Shown here: positions 24,103 through 33,766 of the stretch, one piece after another
How the letters are laid out: the number at the start of each line of letters is the position of its first letter
How positions within the stretch are numbered: position 1 is the stretch's first letter
NCBI GenBank assembly: GCA_024277135.1
Contig: JAJRVV010000174.1
Location: 1-42,130 of the forward strand
DNA length: 42,130 bases
Source of the DNA: Chloroflexota bacterium
GTDB lineage: Bacteria; Chloroflexota; Anaerolineae; Promineifilales; Promineifilaceae
Reading direction: 5' to 3'
The notes under the pieces: model-generated
Told to the model about the DNA's origin: nothing
The model's input: only the letters and a program-made list of their open reading frames with translations
The model's database searches: none
Position numbers and translations under genes: made by a program

Positions 24103-24471
24103 ATGGATATTCGACCTATTAAAACAGAAAAAGATTATGAATGGGCTTTAGCAGAGATTGAAAAACTTCTTGATGTTAAACCCGACACGCCTGATAGCGA
24201 CCGTTTGGACGTGCTGGTTACGCTCGTTGAAGCTTATGAAGATGAACATTACAGTATTCCGTTGCCTGACCCGATTGAAATGATCCAGTATTACATGGAA
24301 AGCCGAGGGTTGACGAGGCGCGATTTAGAACCTTATATTGGCACTCGGGCGCGAGTTTCTGAAATTATGAATAAAAAACGTCCGCTAACGCTCAATATGA
24401 TTCGGAAACTTCACACAGGGCTTGGCATTTCAGGCGACGTGTTGCTTCAACCAGTGACAATTGCTGCTTGA
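24103..24471 (+). CDS. higA: HigA-family antitoxin
   Basis: The 122-residue protein has an N-terminal acidic segment (IRPIKTEKDYEWALAEIEKL), typical of HigA proteins that wrap the HigB toxin, and a C-terminal XRE-type helix-turn-helix (residues ~62-115: MIQYYMESRGLTRRDLEPYI, then SEIMNKKRPLTLNMIRKLHT). It neutralises HigB and represses the operon. A GGAGTAAG site lies before ATG. It converges with the accC gene 31 bases away; no clear terminator is present between them. Confidence 0.9.
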   Translation: MDIRPIKTEKDYEWALAEIEKLLDVKPDTPDSDRLDVLVTLVEAYEDEHYSIPLPDPIEMIQYYMESRGLTRRDLEPYIGTRARVSEIMNKKRPLTLNMIRKLHTGLGISGDVLLQPVTIAA

Positions 24472-24502
24472 AACTAACGGGTGTCCAGAAGCGCATCATG
24501 TT

Positions 24503-26014
<1,512 letters not shown>

Positions 26015-26030
26015 AGGTCTACTCGTTGCT

Positions 26031-26065
26031 AGTTAACTGTTATCCGTTGATTGTTGATTGTTTTT
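26031..26065. repeat. CAACAAT-type heptamers at the end of the AAC(3) gene
   Basis: Heptamers TTGATTG/TTGTTGA-type in tandem (most regular at ~26046-26062), which encode the AAC(3) C-terminus NNQQSTDNS and contain its stop codon, as at 11626-11650 and 19103-19144. Confidence 0.7.
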
Positions 26066-26857
26066 CAGCCATTGCACCGCAAAGTCCACCCCTCGTCGCT
26101 GGGAAAAGAAGCGGCATTCGCCCGACCCCACCTGGCCCACACGAACCGCGCCTGTTTTCTCAAAATCCGCGCCAATGGTCGGGAAGATGTCAGAATCGAG
26201 TTCGATGTCGGGGAAAGTTTGCCAGAGGGTACGGCCGTTTTCCTGCCGCACCGGGATATTATTCGGCTCCGCTTTCGCCACCCCCGCCCGGTACTCTGCC
26301 AGATGAAACGACGTGTTGTTGCCATGCCCCACCCCCAGCAGCAACACATACCCATCCAGCGCATAAATCCGGGCCAGCGGCGAGGTCTCTCCCATCCCAT
26401 TCGCCAATTCGTGATTGGCGGTAATTTGTCTGGCATATCGCCCCCAAGCGGCAAAAGAGTGCTGCGGATGGCGGCTGCGCACCACATCCGGCCAGGTTCG
26501 GAACATCTCGGCGACGCGCCCCATCCCCCGCGTCTGCGTCCGCTGCCGGTCAAACAAGGGCATGGTGTCGCGCACCGTCTGCTGCCACGATTTGGGCACG
26601 GGCGGGTTTTCCCAATTCGCCGGGTCGGACAAACCGGCGGAATGGGTCGGCATCACCAGAGCGCCCTCGGCCGTCAACACATCTTGCAAGGCGTAGATGA
26701 CGGCCGTCGGCCCGCCGTTCACCCATCCCAGCTTGCTCATAGCAGAGTGGACGATGACCGTCATCCCGGCCTGCAAGCCCAGAGCGCGGAAATCGGCGGC
26801 CAGGCTGGCGCGGGTGCGGGGATGGTCGGCGTTTTTGATGGCGTCGGCTTCGCTCAA
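26033..26857 (-). CDS. AAC(3)-family N-acetyltransferase
   Basis: The 274-residue protein belongs to the aminoglycoside 3-N-acetyltransferase/YokD family: residues 25-45 (ALGLQAGMTVIVHSAMSKLG) contain the core VHSSMS-like motif, followed by GALVMPTHSAG, the conserved RHPQHSFAAWG (catalytic His region) and LLLGVGHGNNTSFHLAEYRA. The structure transfers acetyl from acetyl-CoA to an amino group. Many chromosomal members are not proven resistance enzymes, so the substrate is open. The C-terminal residues NNQQSTDNS are encoded by the CAACAAT heptamer repeat that separates it from accC. Both genes may be one transcription unit. Confidence 0.85.
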   Translation of the reverse strand: MSEADAIKNADHPRTRASLAADFRALGLQAGMTVIVHSAMSKLGWVNGGPTAVIYALQDVLTAEGALVMPTHSAGLSDPANWENPPVPKSWQQTVRDTMPLFDRQRTQTRGMGRVAEMFRTWPDVVRSRHPQHSFAAWGRYARQITANHELANGMGETSPLARIYALDGYVLLLGVGHGNNTSFHLAEYRAGVAKAEPNNIPVRQENGRTLWQTFPDIELDSDIFPTIGADFEKTGAVRVGQVGSGECRFFSQRRGVDFAVQWLKNNQQSTDNS

Positions 26858-27038
26858 GTCGCTCGTTCCTGTAATTCATATTGCAACAAACCGCAACCAA
26901 GTCATCTTTCTCTTTATAGCGATTGTTCACTGACAAGCAAGAAAAGTGAAAACTTCATGGACGAAATCACTTTGCCAATTACGGCCGTTTCTGGCGAATG
27001 ACCTCAACTCCGCTCGCCCGCATAAAAGCTTTGCTAGG

Positions 27039-27455
27039 TTACCCTTTATCATTAAGTCTATCTCCGATAATTTGTAATTCCGCTGAAGCTCCTCGTTTGA
27101 TTCTACATTCCCATATCCTGACAACAAACCAGTTCCTCTTAGTTAATTCCTCAGTTACCTGACAGTCACGCTTCCTGTTTCTCTCAATCTTATTATTCCA
27201 GTAGTTGGCATTGTCGATAGGTTTTGTATTGCGGCAGTCATGACCGTGCCAAAAGCACCCATCAGCAAACACAACAATTCTGGCTTTGGGAAAAACGAAA
27301 TCAGGCTTACCAGGAAGATCGTAGTTTCTACGCCAGCCTTTTATACCTCTCCCCTTGAACAGTTGAATTAACGCTAGTTCTGTGGAACGGTTCCCCTTAG
27401 ATTTGACCGCTCTCATTATCTTAGAACGATCACTTTTTGATACCACGTCAGTCAT
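27039..27455 (-). CDS. vsr: very-short-patch repair endonuclease
   Basis: The 138-residue Vsr nicks DNA beside T:G mismatches that arise by deamination of 5-methylcytosine. The family signatures are complete: SKSDRSKIMRAVKSKGNRST at the start, GKPDFVFPKARIVVFADGCFWHGHDC (catalytic Asp in PDFVF; Zn/active-site Cys-His in CFWHGH) and NANYWNNKIERNRKRD. Its presence predicts that the adjacent methyltransferase makes 5-methylcytosine. ATG overlaps the nuclease stop by four bases (ATGA), so it is translationally coupled as the third gene of the island. It is more AT-rich than the flanking core genes, and no ACGGCCGT octamer lies in it. Confidence 0.93.
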   Translation of the reverse strand: MTDVVSKSDRSKIMRAVKSKGNRSTELALIQLFKGRGIKGWRRNYDLPGKPDFVFPKARIVVFADGCFWHGHDCRNTKPIDNANYWNNKIERNRKRDCQVTEELTKRNWFVVRIWECRIKRGASAELQIIGDRLNDKG

Positions 27456-28542
27456 GGTAGTGAAATTATTCCTGTAGGCTGTCGTTTAAGCAAAGAGCGT
27501 AACAAAACCGACTTTGGGGGCGTAATCGGTACACGTATCATGTCCTGAAAGCTGGGCGACGTTTTTTCACTATCTGATACTGGACCAGCAAATAGCTCAC
27601 CCTTTCTTAACTCTATCAACCCCTGTGGGTTTTTGTAACTACTGCCATAGGAGAAGGAAAGAATATTAACCTCATCGGTATGATCCGAGAGAAATTGACG
27701 TACATTTAGGGCTGTTGATGAAGAAATATAGGAAACGAGGGTATCTTGTAATACCCAAATCGTTTTCCCTCCCCATGCTAAACTCACTTCTGATTTCACG
27801 ATCAATTGACTAACCATTCTAGCCCACACTTGTCGATAATTTATGCCTGGACCTTTATGCGGTTTACCTAATAGCGCATCTTCAAAGGCCATCGGTATTG
27901 TAGTGCGCTTCTTTTTGTTGCCCCCAGATGTACTAGATGTCATCACTTCGACGACAACTGGATACTCAGTTGGGAAATCATCTATGTAATCAATACCGTT
28001 TCGCCTTGACATCGAATAACCAGATGATTCAATCAAATGGCGAATTTGCGACCACCGATTTCCAGTAACTTGTTCAATTTTATGCTGATCCAATTTGGTC
28101 AACGGCATCAACACATAATCAAAAGTGTATTGGAAGGATTTTTGTTTATTGCGATACGTGACCCGCAACTCTGACCATACTCCAAGTCGAGTTCCAGATT
28201 GGTAACCAGTGTGTTTCAAAAGAAATCGTTCGGAAAATCTTTGGTTTACTCTTTGTCCTGTATTACTTTTGGCAAGGAAAAAGAGTCGCCGAGGACAGAC
28301 TATCCAGGGTGACTGTTCAGGTTGCAACTGAAGAGAGCATAATCCTGAAGGAATAGAGGCGCGATCATTAAAAAGCTCAGCTAGTTTAGGGTTGTTTTCC
28401 AGGTTAATGTTCGATAAATATCTGTTTCCCCCTCCGTCACAATTGGCTCCCATAAATGGGCATTGGGCGTTTTTCGATTTTGTAGGGCTTCCTGCGAATT
28501 ATCGCTTAAAGGGTAGCCAAAGAGCTCGAAGATTTTTGACAT
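27452..28542 (-). CDS. NotI-like restriction endonuclease, frameshifted near the N-terminus
   Basis: From TGC-CCA-TTT-ATG (ATG 28453) to the stop at 27452 one open frame gives 333 residues. Directly upstream, ATG 28542 opens MSKIFELFGYPLSDNSQEAL-QNRK in another frame. If one A is added to the A5 run (T5 at 28470-28474), or the ribosome slips -1 there, the two join as QNRKNAQCPFMGANC, giving 363 residues. The joined N-terminus has the pattern I recall from the NotI family: FG(F/Y)P, CPF-x4-C, GLCS and VCPRRL, whose four Cys form an iron site in NotI. EYPVVVEVMTSSTSGGN fits the catalytic E-x-(Q/M) strand. It would cut a GC-rich site. ATG 28542 overlaps the methyltransferase gene by 37 bases. 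Confidence 0.72.
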
Positions 28543-29651
28543 GTTAATGCTCGATAGATTTCTTGAGCTAAGTGTTTAGCTACGGGCGGTGGAACTGAAT
28601 TGGCAATTTGCCTATATTGATCCAAATTACGCACCCGACCTGATCTACCACGAATAGGACCTTTTAATAAATAATTATTAGGAAAACAATGAATCCTCAT
28701 ATATTCGCGCGGAGTTAAGTAGCGATCCTCAAGAGGATGAAAAAATATTTCCCCACCACGCAAGGTTTTCGACGGCGCAAATCGTGATGCCCGCAAGAAT
28801 TTTGTCGTATCTTTCTTGGTTAACCCTTTGATTTGTTCTTTTGGCAAATGTGTTTGCGCAGCCAAATAAGAACCTTCAGGTACGCCGTGTATTCTGAATC
28901 TGTCTCCTTTTGGGGTTGGATCAACATGGCTATCTTCTCGTTGCTGTCCATTTTTGTTCTTAAGTTCAGGGTCTCCCAAGTCCTGAATTACGTCGCCTAC
29001 AGTAACATATGGCTTTAGATCAGTAAAAAGTGCGGGTTGGCTAGTATTTATATGTGTTGGTTCAGGGAATTTGAAACAATTGAATTCTTTGGTGGCAATA
29101 ATAAAAACCCGCTTCCGTAACTGCGGAATGCCATAGTCTGCCGCGTTGATTACCTTCCATTTAGGTAGATAGCCTAGCATTTCTAACTCATTAAGTAATA
29201 ATTGGAAAACTGCGCCTTTTTTACCTTGAGTGCCTCGTGCGCTTAGCAGGCCTTTAACCTGTTCAATAAATATAACTTTTGGTTGAAATATTTCAGCAAA
29301 ACGAGTCATCTGAAATAGTGATAACCCGCGCTCATCTTCAAGTCCTTTTTGTTTCCCAATTTGGGAAAAGGATTGACATGGTGGGCCACCAAACAATAAA
29401 TCAAGATCACCCGTGAGTAAATTAAGTTCTTGCATAAGTTCGAATGGCCTGATATTTCTGATGTCGGCTTCTATTACTGTAGTTGCCTGATTTTCACGCT
29501 TGTGAGCGGCACGCAACGTTTCGCAACAATATGGATCGTTCTCAATATCCGCTAAAATGTCAAAGCCAGATGCCAAGACGCCTAGATCCATGCCGCCAGC
29601 GCCAGAAAACAAAGACAATGCTATGTTTTTTTGTGATCTTAATCCATTCAT
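28506..29651 (-). CDS. DNA (cytosine-5-)-methyltransferase
   Basis: The 381-residue enzyme transfers methyl from SAM to C5 of cytosine. Motif I is LFSGAGGMDLG (14-24), motif IV GGPPCQSFS with nucleophile Cys92 (88-96), motif VI IEQV (usually ENV, with Gln here) at 129-132, motif VIII QLRKRVF (177-183), motif IX around RASRFAPSKTLRG and motif X QIANSVPPPVAKHLAQ near 350-365. Between VIII and IX lies the target-recognition region (~195-290). It protects DNA from the NotI-like nuclease encoded downstream. ATG 29651 has no ribosome site; TATAAT ends six bases upstream, so the mRNA is probably leaderless. Confidence 0.94.
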   Translation of the reverse strand: MNGLRSQKNIALSLFSGAGGMDLGVLASGFDILADIENDPYCCETLRAAHKRENQATTVIEADIRNIRPFELMQELNLLTGDLDLLFGGPPCQSFSQIGKQKGLEDERGLSLFQMTRFAEIFQPKVIFIEQVKGLLSARGTQGKKGAVFQLLLNELEMLGYLPKWKVINAADYGIPQLRKRVFIIATKEFNCFKFPEPTHINTSQPALFTDLKPYVTVGDVIQDLGDPELKNKNGQQREDSHVDPTPKGDRFRIHGVPEGSYLAAQTHLPKEQIKGLTKKDTTKFLRASRFAPSKTLRGGEIFFHPLEDRYLTPREYMRIHCFPNNYLLKGPIRGRSGRVRNLDQYRQIANSVPPPVAKHLAQEIYRALTCQKSSSSLATL

Positions 29652-29663
29652 ATTTACATTATA
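29652..29663 (-). promoter_or_regulatory. -10 box directly before the methyltransferase ATG
   Basis: TATAAT (29663-29658 on the minus strand), then six bases, then ATG 29651. The spacing equals that at 2519-2531 and 23783-23795. Confidence 0.6.
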
Positions 29664-29797
29664 AACTATCTTTACTAAATTAGCGCAGATGTGTGTAACA
29701 AAGTTGGTAATCTAACTGCGTCACCTATGCTATCTGCGAATAAAAATTAGCGTACATTTGGCGAAAAAACTGAGTAATCCATAATTCGGAACACGGC

Positions 29798-30583
29798 TCA
29801 CAGATTACTTTTCCAGAGAGGGTCTCGTTTCTGCAAAAACGCGCTCATCCCTTCCCGCCCCTCGTCGCTGGCGCGGCGGCCGGCGATCATTTTGGCCGTA
29901 AACTGGCGCATCTCCGCCTTGGGGCGATGGGCGACGGTACGGATCAGTTCTTTGGCGGCGGCCTGCGCGCCGGGCGCGGCCTGGAGCAGTTGCCGTACCC
30001 GTTCGGCCACTTTGTCGTCCAGTTCCGCTTCGGGGACGACGTGGTTAACCAGACCGATGGCGCGGGCGTGGTCAGCATTGAAGCGTTCGCCGGTGAGGAA
30101 CAGTTCACGGCCGTGCCCCACCCCAATTTTCGCCAGCACAAAAGGAGAGATGACCGCCGGCACAATCCCCAACCGGGCTTCGCTAAAAGCGAATTTGGCC
30201 CGGTCAACGGCGATGGCGATGTCGCAAACGGCGACCAACCCCACGCCGCCGCCGATGGCGGCGCCGTTGATGCGGCCCACCACCGGCTTGGGGCAGCTAT
30301 CAATGGCATACATCAAATCGAAGATGGTTTTGCCGTCGGCCACGTTTTGGGCGAAATCGTAATCGGCAGCGGCGCGCATGGTGTTGAGATCGGCCCCGGC
30401 GCAGAAGGAACGGCCGTTGCCCGTCAACACCACCACCCGCGCCTCAACACGGGCAGGCAGATCATGGAAAACGGCCGTCAACGCCCTAATCATTTCCGGA
30501 CTCATCGCGTTATGCGTCTTCGGCCGGTTCAGGGTCACAGTCAAAACCGGCCCATCCTGCCTTAATTCAATCACGTCATTCAT
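29798..30583 (-). CDS. enoyl-CoA hydratase/isomerase family protein
   Basis: The ~261-residue crotonase-fold protein starts at ATG 30583 (MNDVIELRQDGPVLTVTLNR); an upstream ATG 30616 is less likely. Oxyanion-hole blocks FCAGADLNTM and GAAIGGGVGLVAVCDIAIAV are present, and both catalytic Glu positions occur around RLGIVPAVISPFVLAKIG, where the second Glu is replaced (LGIVPA rather than LGIxPE). It is closest to methylglutaconyl-CoA hydratase/enoyl-CoA hydratase and acts in fatty-acid or branched-chain amino-acid breakdown, which would supply propionyl-CoA to the carboxylase-mutase route. A hairpin with T tract upstream (30605-30628) separates it from ftsH. Confidence 0.82.
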   Translation of the reverse strand: MNDVIELRQDGPVLTVTLNRPKTHNAMSPEMIRALTAVFHDLPARVEARVVVLTGNGRSFCAGADLNTMRAAADYDFAQNVADGKTIFDLMYAIDSCPKPVVGRINGAAIGGGVGLVAVCDIAIAVDRAKFAFSEARLGIVPAVISPFVLAKIGVGHGRELFLTGERFNADHARAIGLVNHVVPEAELDDKVAERVRQLLQAAPGAQAAAKELIRTVAHRPKAEMRQFTAKMIAGRRASDEGREGMSAFLQKRDPLWKSNL

Positions 30584-30597
30584 GGCAAACTCCCAAA

Positions 30598-30628
30598 TAA
30601 AAGACCCGCCTGCCATTCAGCAAGCGGG
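30598..30628 (-). terminator. terminator after ftsH
   Basis: CCCGC-x-TGC (30605-30613) pairs with GCA-x-GCGGG (30620-30628), loop CATTCA; on the minus strand the stem is followed by TCTTTTATTT. It lies 80 bases past the ftsH stop and just before the enoyl-CoA hydratase start. Confidence 0.7.
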
Positions 30629-30708
30629 CCTAATTATCTTCAATTCCCCGGCAATCACCAAGTCAGAAAGTTAATGGATGAATTCATCCTTCATCCTTCC
30701 GCCTTTGA

Positions 30709-32595
30709 TTAAACCGGCATCTCATCCATCGCTGGCGTACTATCCATCGGCTCATTCATCAACGCCTCAAACTCATGTCGATCCAACGTCTCGATTTCCA
30801 TCAACTTATTCGCCAGATTTTCCATCTTGTGCCGGTTCTCCCGGACAATCGTCAACGCCCGATCGTAGTTATACTCCAAAATCTTCTTGACTTCTTCGTC
30901 AATCAGCCGGGCCGCTTCCTCGCTGTATTCCCGCTGCCCGCCAAAAAAAGCCATCTCCCGGCCCAGGAACGGATTGCTGCCGCCAGCCCCATATGTGGGC
31001 AGCCCCAACTTGTCCGACATACCATACTCCGTCACCATCGCCCGCGCCGTCCGCGTTGCCTGTTGCAAATCGTTGGAGGCTCCGGTGGTGATCCGGCCAA
31101 AAAATACTTCTTCCGCCGCCCGGCCGCCCAACGCCATGGCAATTCGGTCTTCAAAATACTCGCGGCTGTAGACAAAGCGGTCTTCCGGCAAAGGCATCAC
31201 ATAGCCACCGGCCCGGCCGCGCGGCACAATGGTGATTTTTTGAATCGGGTCGGTGTGGACGACGTGGAAACTGACGACGGCATGGCCGGCCTCGTGGTAG
31301 GCGACCGTTTCCTTATCCTCCTCGCTCATGACCCGGCTCTTCCGCTCCGGCCCCATTACCACCCGGTCAAAAGCATCCTGGAATTCCAACTGGCCTATCG
31401 TCCGTTTGCTGCGCCGGGCAGCAAAGATGGCGGCTTCGTTGATCAGATTTTCCAGATCAGCGCCAGAGAATCCGGCCGTCAGCCGCGCCAAATCGGAAAA
31501 AGAAACTTCTTTGGCAATCGGCTTGCCTCGCGCATGAACATCCAGAATCGCTTCCCGCCCTTTCACATCCGGCAAATCCACATATACTTTGCGATCAAAC
31601 CGGCCGGGGCGGAGCAGAGCCGGGTCTAACACGTCGGCCCGGTTGGTAGCCGCCATAATGATGACGTTGGTTTCGTTGTCGAAGCCATCCATTTCCACCA
31701 AAATCTGGTTGAGCGTTTGCTCGCGTTCATCGTTGCCGCCGCCCATACCAGCGCCTCGCTGCCGGCCGACCGCGTCAATTTCGTCCACAAACACGATGGA
31801 CGGGGCCGCTTGCTTGGCTTTGTCGAACAAATCGCGCACCCGGCTGGCGCCCACGCCGACGAACATTTCCACAAACTCCGAGCCGGAAATGTGGAAGAAA
31901 GGCACGCCAGCCTCGCCGGCCACCGCCCGCGCCAGCAATGTTTTACCCGTTCCCGGCGGCCCCACCATGAGCACCCCTTTGGGAATCCGCGCTCCCACCT
32001 GGACGAATTTTTCCGGCTCCTTCAGGAATTGAACCACTTCCACCAATTCCTGCTTTGACTCTTCGACACCGGCCACATCGTCAAAAGTGACGGTAGGCCG
32101 GTCGGCGTCGTTTAAGTTTTTGGCGCGGCTGCGGCCAAAGCCAAAAATGCTGTTGCCGCCGCCGCCCTGCATCTGCCGGAAGCCCCGGCTAAAAATCCAG
32201 ATGAGCAGAATCACCGGGCCAACGGCCAGCAAGATGCTGAAGAAATTGTTCCAGGCAGATTGATCGTTAATGCGTAAATCCACCCCGTTGTCCCGAAGTA
32301 CCCCTTCGGTCACTCCGTAAAAGAGCAAGGTTTCTTCTAAACTGCTGCGGGTGTCGAGGGTGGTGGCTATCTCGCTGCCGTTTTTCAACGTAAGCTGCAA
32401 ACGGCCGCCCGTAACGACCACCTCATCTACCTGACCCGATTGAATGCGAGACATGGCATCAGGTAAACTAATTTGTTCCGGCCCGTTAAATTTTCCGCTC
32501 AGCCACAACTGCAACCCTAGAATAACGGCAAATATACCGAGGATCCAAACCCAGGTTGGTACGGCCGGACGGGGTTCACTTGGTTGATTATCCAT
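30709..32595 (-). CDS. ftsH: ATP-dependent zinc metalloprotease FtsH
   Basis: The 628-residue membrane protease degrades misassembled membrane and some cytosolic proteins. Helix 1 is at ~14-34 and helix 2 at ~118-137, with a periplasmic ~85-residue domain between; Walker A GPPGTGKT at 212-219, Walker [10 protein letters not shown] at 267-275, the AAA arginine-finger block [13 protein letters not shown], and the zinc site HEAGH at ~430. It ends with a short acidic tail ([10 protein letters not shown]). A purine-rich site (GGAG) lies 15 bases before ATG, with AATAAT just before. It is divergent from the amidase gene; 370 non-coding bases lie between them. Confidence 0.95.
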   Translation of the reverse strand: MDNQPSEPRPAVPTWVWILGIFAVILGLQLWLSGKFNGPEQISLPDAMSRIQSGQVDEVVVTGGRLQLTLKNGSEIATTLDTRSSLEETLLFYGVTEGVLRDNGVDLRINDQSAWNNFFSILLAVGPVILLIWIFSRGFRQMQGGGGNSIFGFGRSRAKNLNDADRPTVTFDDVAGVEESKQELVEVVQFLKEPEKFVQVGARIPKGVLMVGPPGTGKTLLARAVAGEAGVPFFHISGSEFVEMFVGVGASRVRDLFDKAKQAAPSIVFVDEIDAVGRQRGAGMGGGNDEREQTLNQILVEMDGFDNETNVIIMAATNRADVLDPALLRPGRFDRKVYVDLPDVKGREAILDVHARGKPIAKEVSFSDLARLTAGFSGADLENLINEAAIFAARRSKRTIGQLEFQDAFDRVVMGPERKSRVMSEEDKETVAYHEAGHAVVSFHVVHTDPIQKITIVPRGRAGGYVMPLPEDRFVYSREYFEDRIAMALGGRAAEEVFFGRITTGASNDLQQATRTARAMVTEYGMSDKLGLPTYGAGGSNPFLGREMAFFGGQREYSEEAARLIDEEVKKILEYNYDRALTIVRENRHKMENLANKLMEIETLDRHEFEALMNEPMDSTPAMDEMPV

Positions 32596-32965
32596 ATTAT
32601 TTCTTTCGTTCTCCTGTCGAGCGAAGCGTAGTAGCTCCCTGTTTTCGCTAATTGATGGGCCGTATTATTTCCTGACCCTATTCCTTTGGACTAAATGGTA
32701 CAGTGGGTTTCTTACTTGCTGGACGACCCACATTTGTCCCAGACCCTCATTCTTACATTAACCGTATTGGATTCACATTAACGAATCGGTGATGTTCATG
32801 AATGAATGTCAACGCATTGTACGTCCAATTCAAACTGGTTTCAACCAGAGAATGGGGGGATATAGACACCCTTAATGATTTTGTACCGTTCCCTGACCTG
32901 ACGACCCGCTTTTCTCAATTGTTTTTCCCCTGCGAATCGTTGACAATCCGTGTAAAATAAAGCTG
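32596..32965. other. divergent intergenic region ftsH-amidase
   Basis: The 370 bases between divergent genes hold no coding frame I can support. Near the right end is TAAAAT (32953-32958) seven bases before the amidase ATG, which could be its -10 box. TTGACA at 32940-32945 is only seven bases from it and so is not the matching -35. No hairpin of note was found and no ACGGCCGT octamer is present. Confidence 0.5.
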
Positions 32966-33751
32966 ATGCGATCTCAATACAATAACGCGGCCTGGCAGCG
33001 CCGTTCGCCCGGATGGCTGCGCTGGTTACTCCGCAATTTGCCCATCGTCCTCTTTTTCTTGTTGGCCGTCACCGGTATGGTAGCCGTTTATCTCGCCTTC
33101 AACCCGACCGGGGGTGATGCTGAGTTGATTGCCGCCGCCGTCGGCTCCGGCGGCGATTTGTCGGCGCCGCTGCTGAAAATCGCGCCAGAAAAGCCGGTGT
33201 TGCAGCGGTTGGCGCAAAGCCGCCGCCCCGTGCGCGTGGGCGTCATCGCCGGGCATCGCGGCTTTGACAGCGGCGCCGTCTGCGCCGACGGGCTGACCGA
33301 AGCCCAGGTCAATGAAACGTTAGCCAACCAACTGGTCAGCAATTTGCAGGCGGGCGGCATCCGGGTGGATTTGTTGGATGAATTTGATGAACGGCTGAAC
33401 AATTACAGCGGCACGGCCGTTATTTCCATTCATGCTGATTCGTGTGCTTATGTCAATGATTTGGCCTCCGGCTTCAAAATCGCCGCGTCTCAGCAAGCGG
33501 ATTCCAGCCGCCTTTTCACCTGTATGGAGCAAGCATACCAGGCCGAAACCAACCTCTTTTATCACGCCAACACCATCACCGGCGATATGGTAGATTATCA
33601 CGCCTTTGGCCGGATTGCCCCCGGCACACCCGCCATCATCATCGAGGTGGGCTTTTTGTACCTAGATCGAGAATTGCTAACCACTGATTCGGAACCAGTG
33701 GTCTCTGGACTGACAAACGGTATTTTTTGCTATTTGGACAACCAGGGGTAG
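32966..33751 (+). CDS. N-acetylmuramoyl-L-alanine amidase (Amidase_3)
   Basis: The 261-residue protein has an N-terminal membrane anchor (residues ~18-40, LPIVLFFLLAVTGMVAVYLA), a linker, and an Amidase_3 catalytic domain from ~85. Zn ligands are His of IAGHRGFDSG, Glu of TEAQVNE and His of ISIHADS; the general base is Glu of IIIEVGFL near the C-terminus. It cleaves the amide between MurNAc and L-Ala in peptidoglycan outside the membrane. It heads a wall-gene run with the L,D-transpeptidase (15 bases downstream), which supports a role in cell-wall remodelling. Translation may start without a leader, since TAAAAT is seven bases upstream. Confidence 0.85.
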   Translation: MRSQYNNAAWQRRSPGWLRWLLRNLPIVLFFLLAVTGMVAVYLAFNPTGGDAELIAAAVGSGGDLSAPLLKIAPEKPVLQRLAQSRRPVRVGVIAGHRGFDSGAVCADGLTEAQVNETLANQLVSNLQAGGIRVDLLDEFDERLNNYSGTAVISIHADSCAYVNDLASGFKIAASQQADSSRLFTCMEQAYQAETNLFYHANTITGDMVDYHAFGRIAPGTPAIIIEVGFLYLDRELLTTDSEPVVSGLTNGIFCYLDNQG

Positions 33752-33766
33752 CTAAAGGATTTTCCG

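Noticed and set aside
26927..27127. 66-codon minus-strand frame overlapping the end of vsr
   Set aside because: Overlaps the vsr 3' end in another frame and has no recognisable motif.
32940..32958. TTGACA and TAAAAT as a promoter pair
   Set aside because: They are only seven bases apart, too close for sigma-70 binding; only the -10 candidate was kept.
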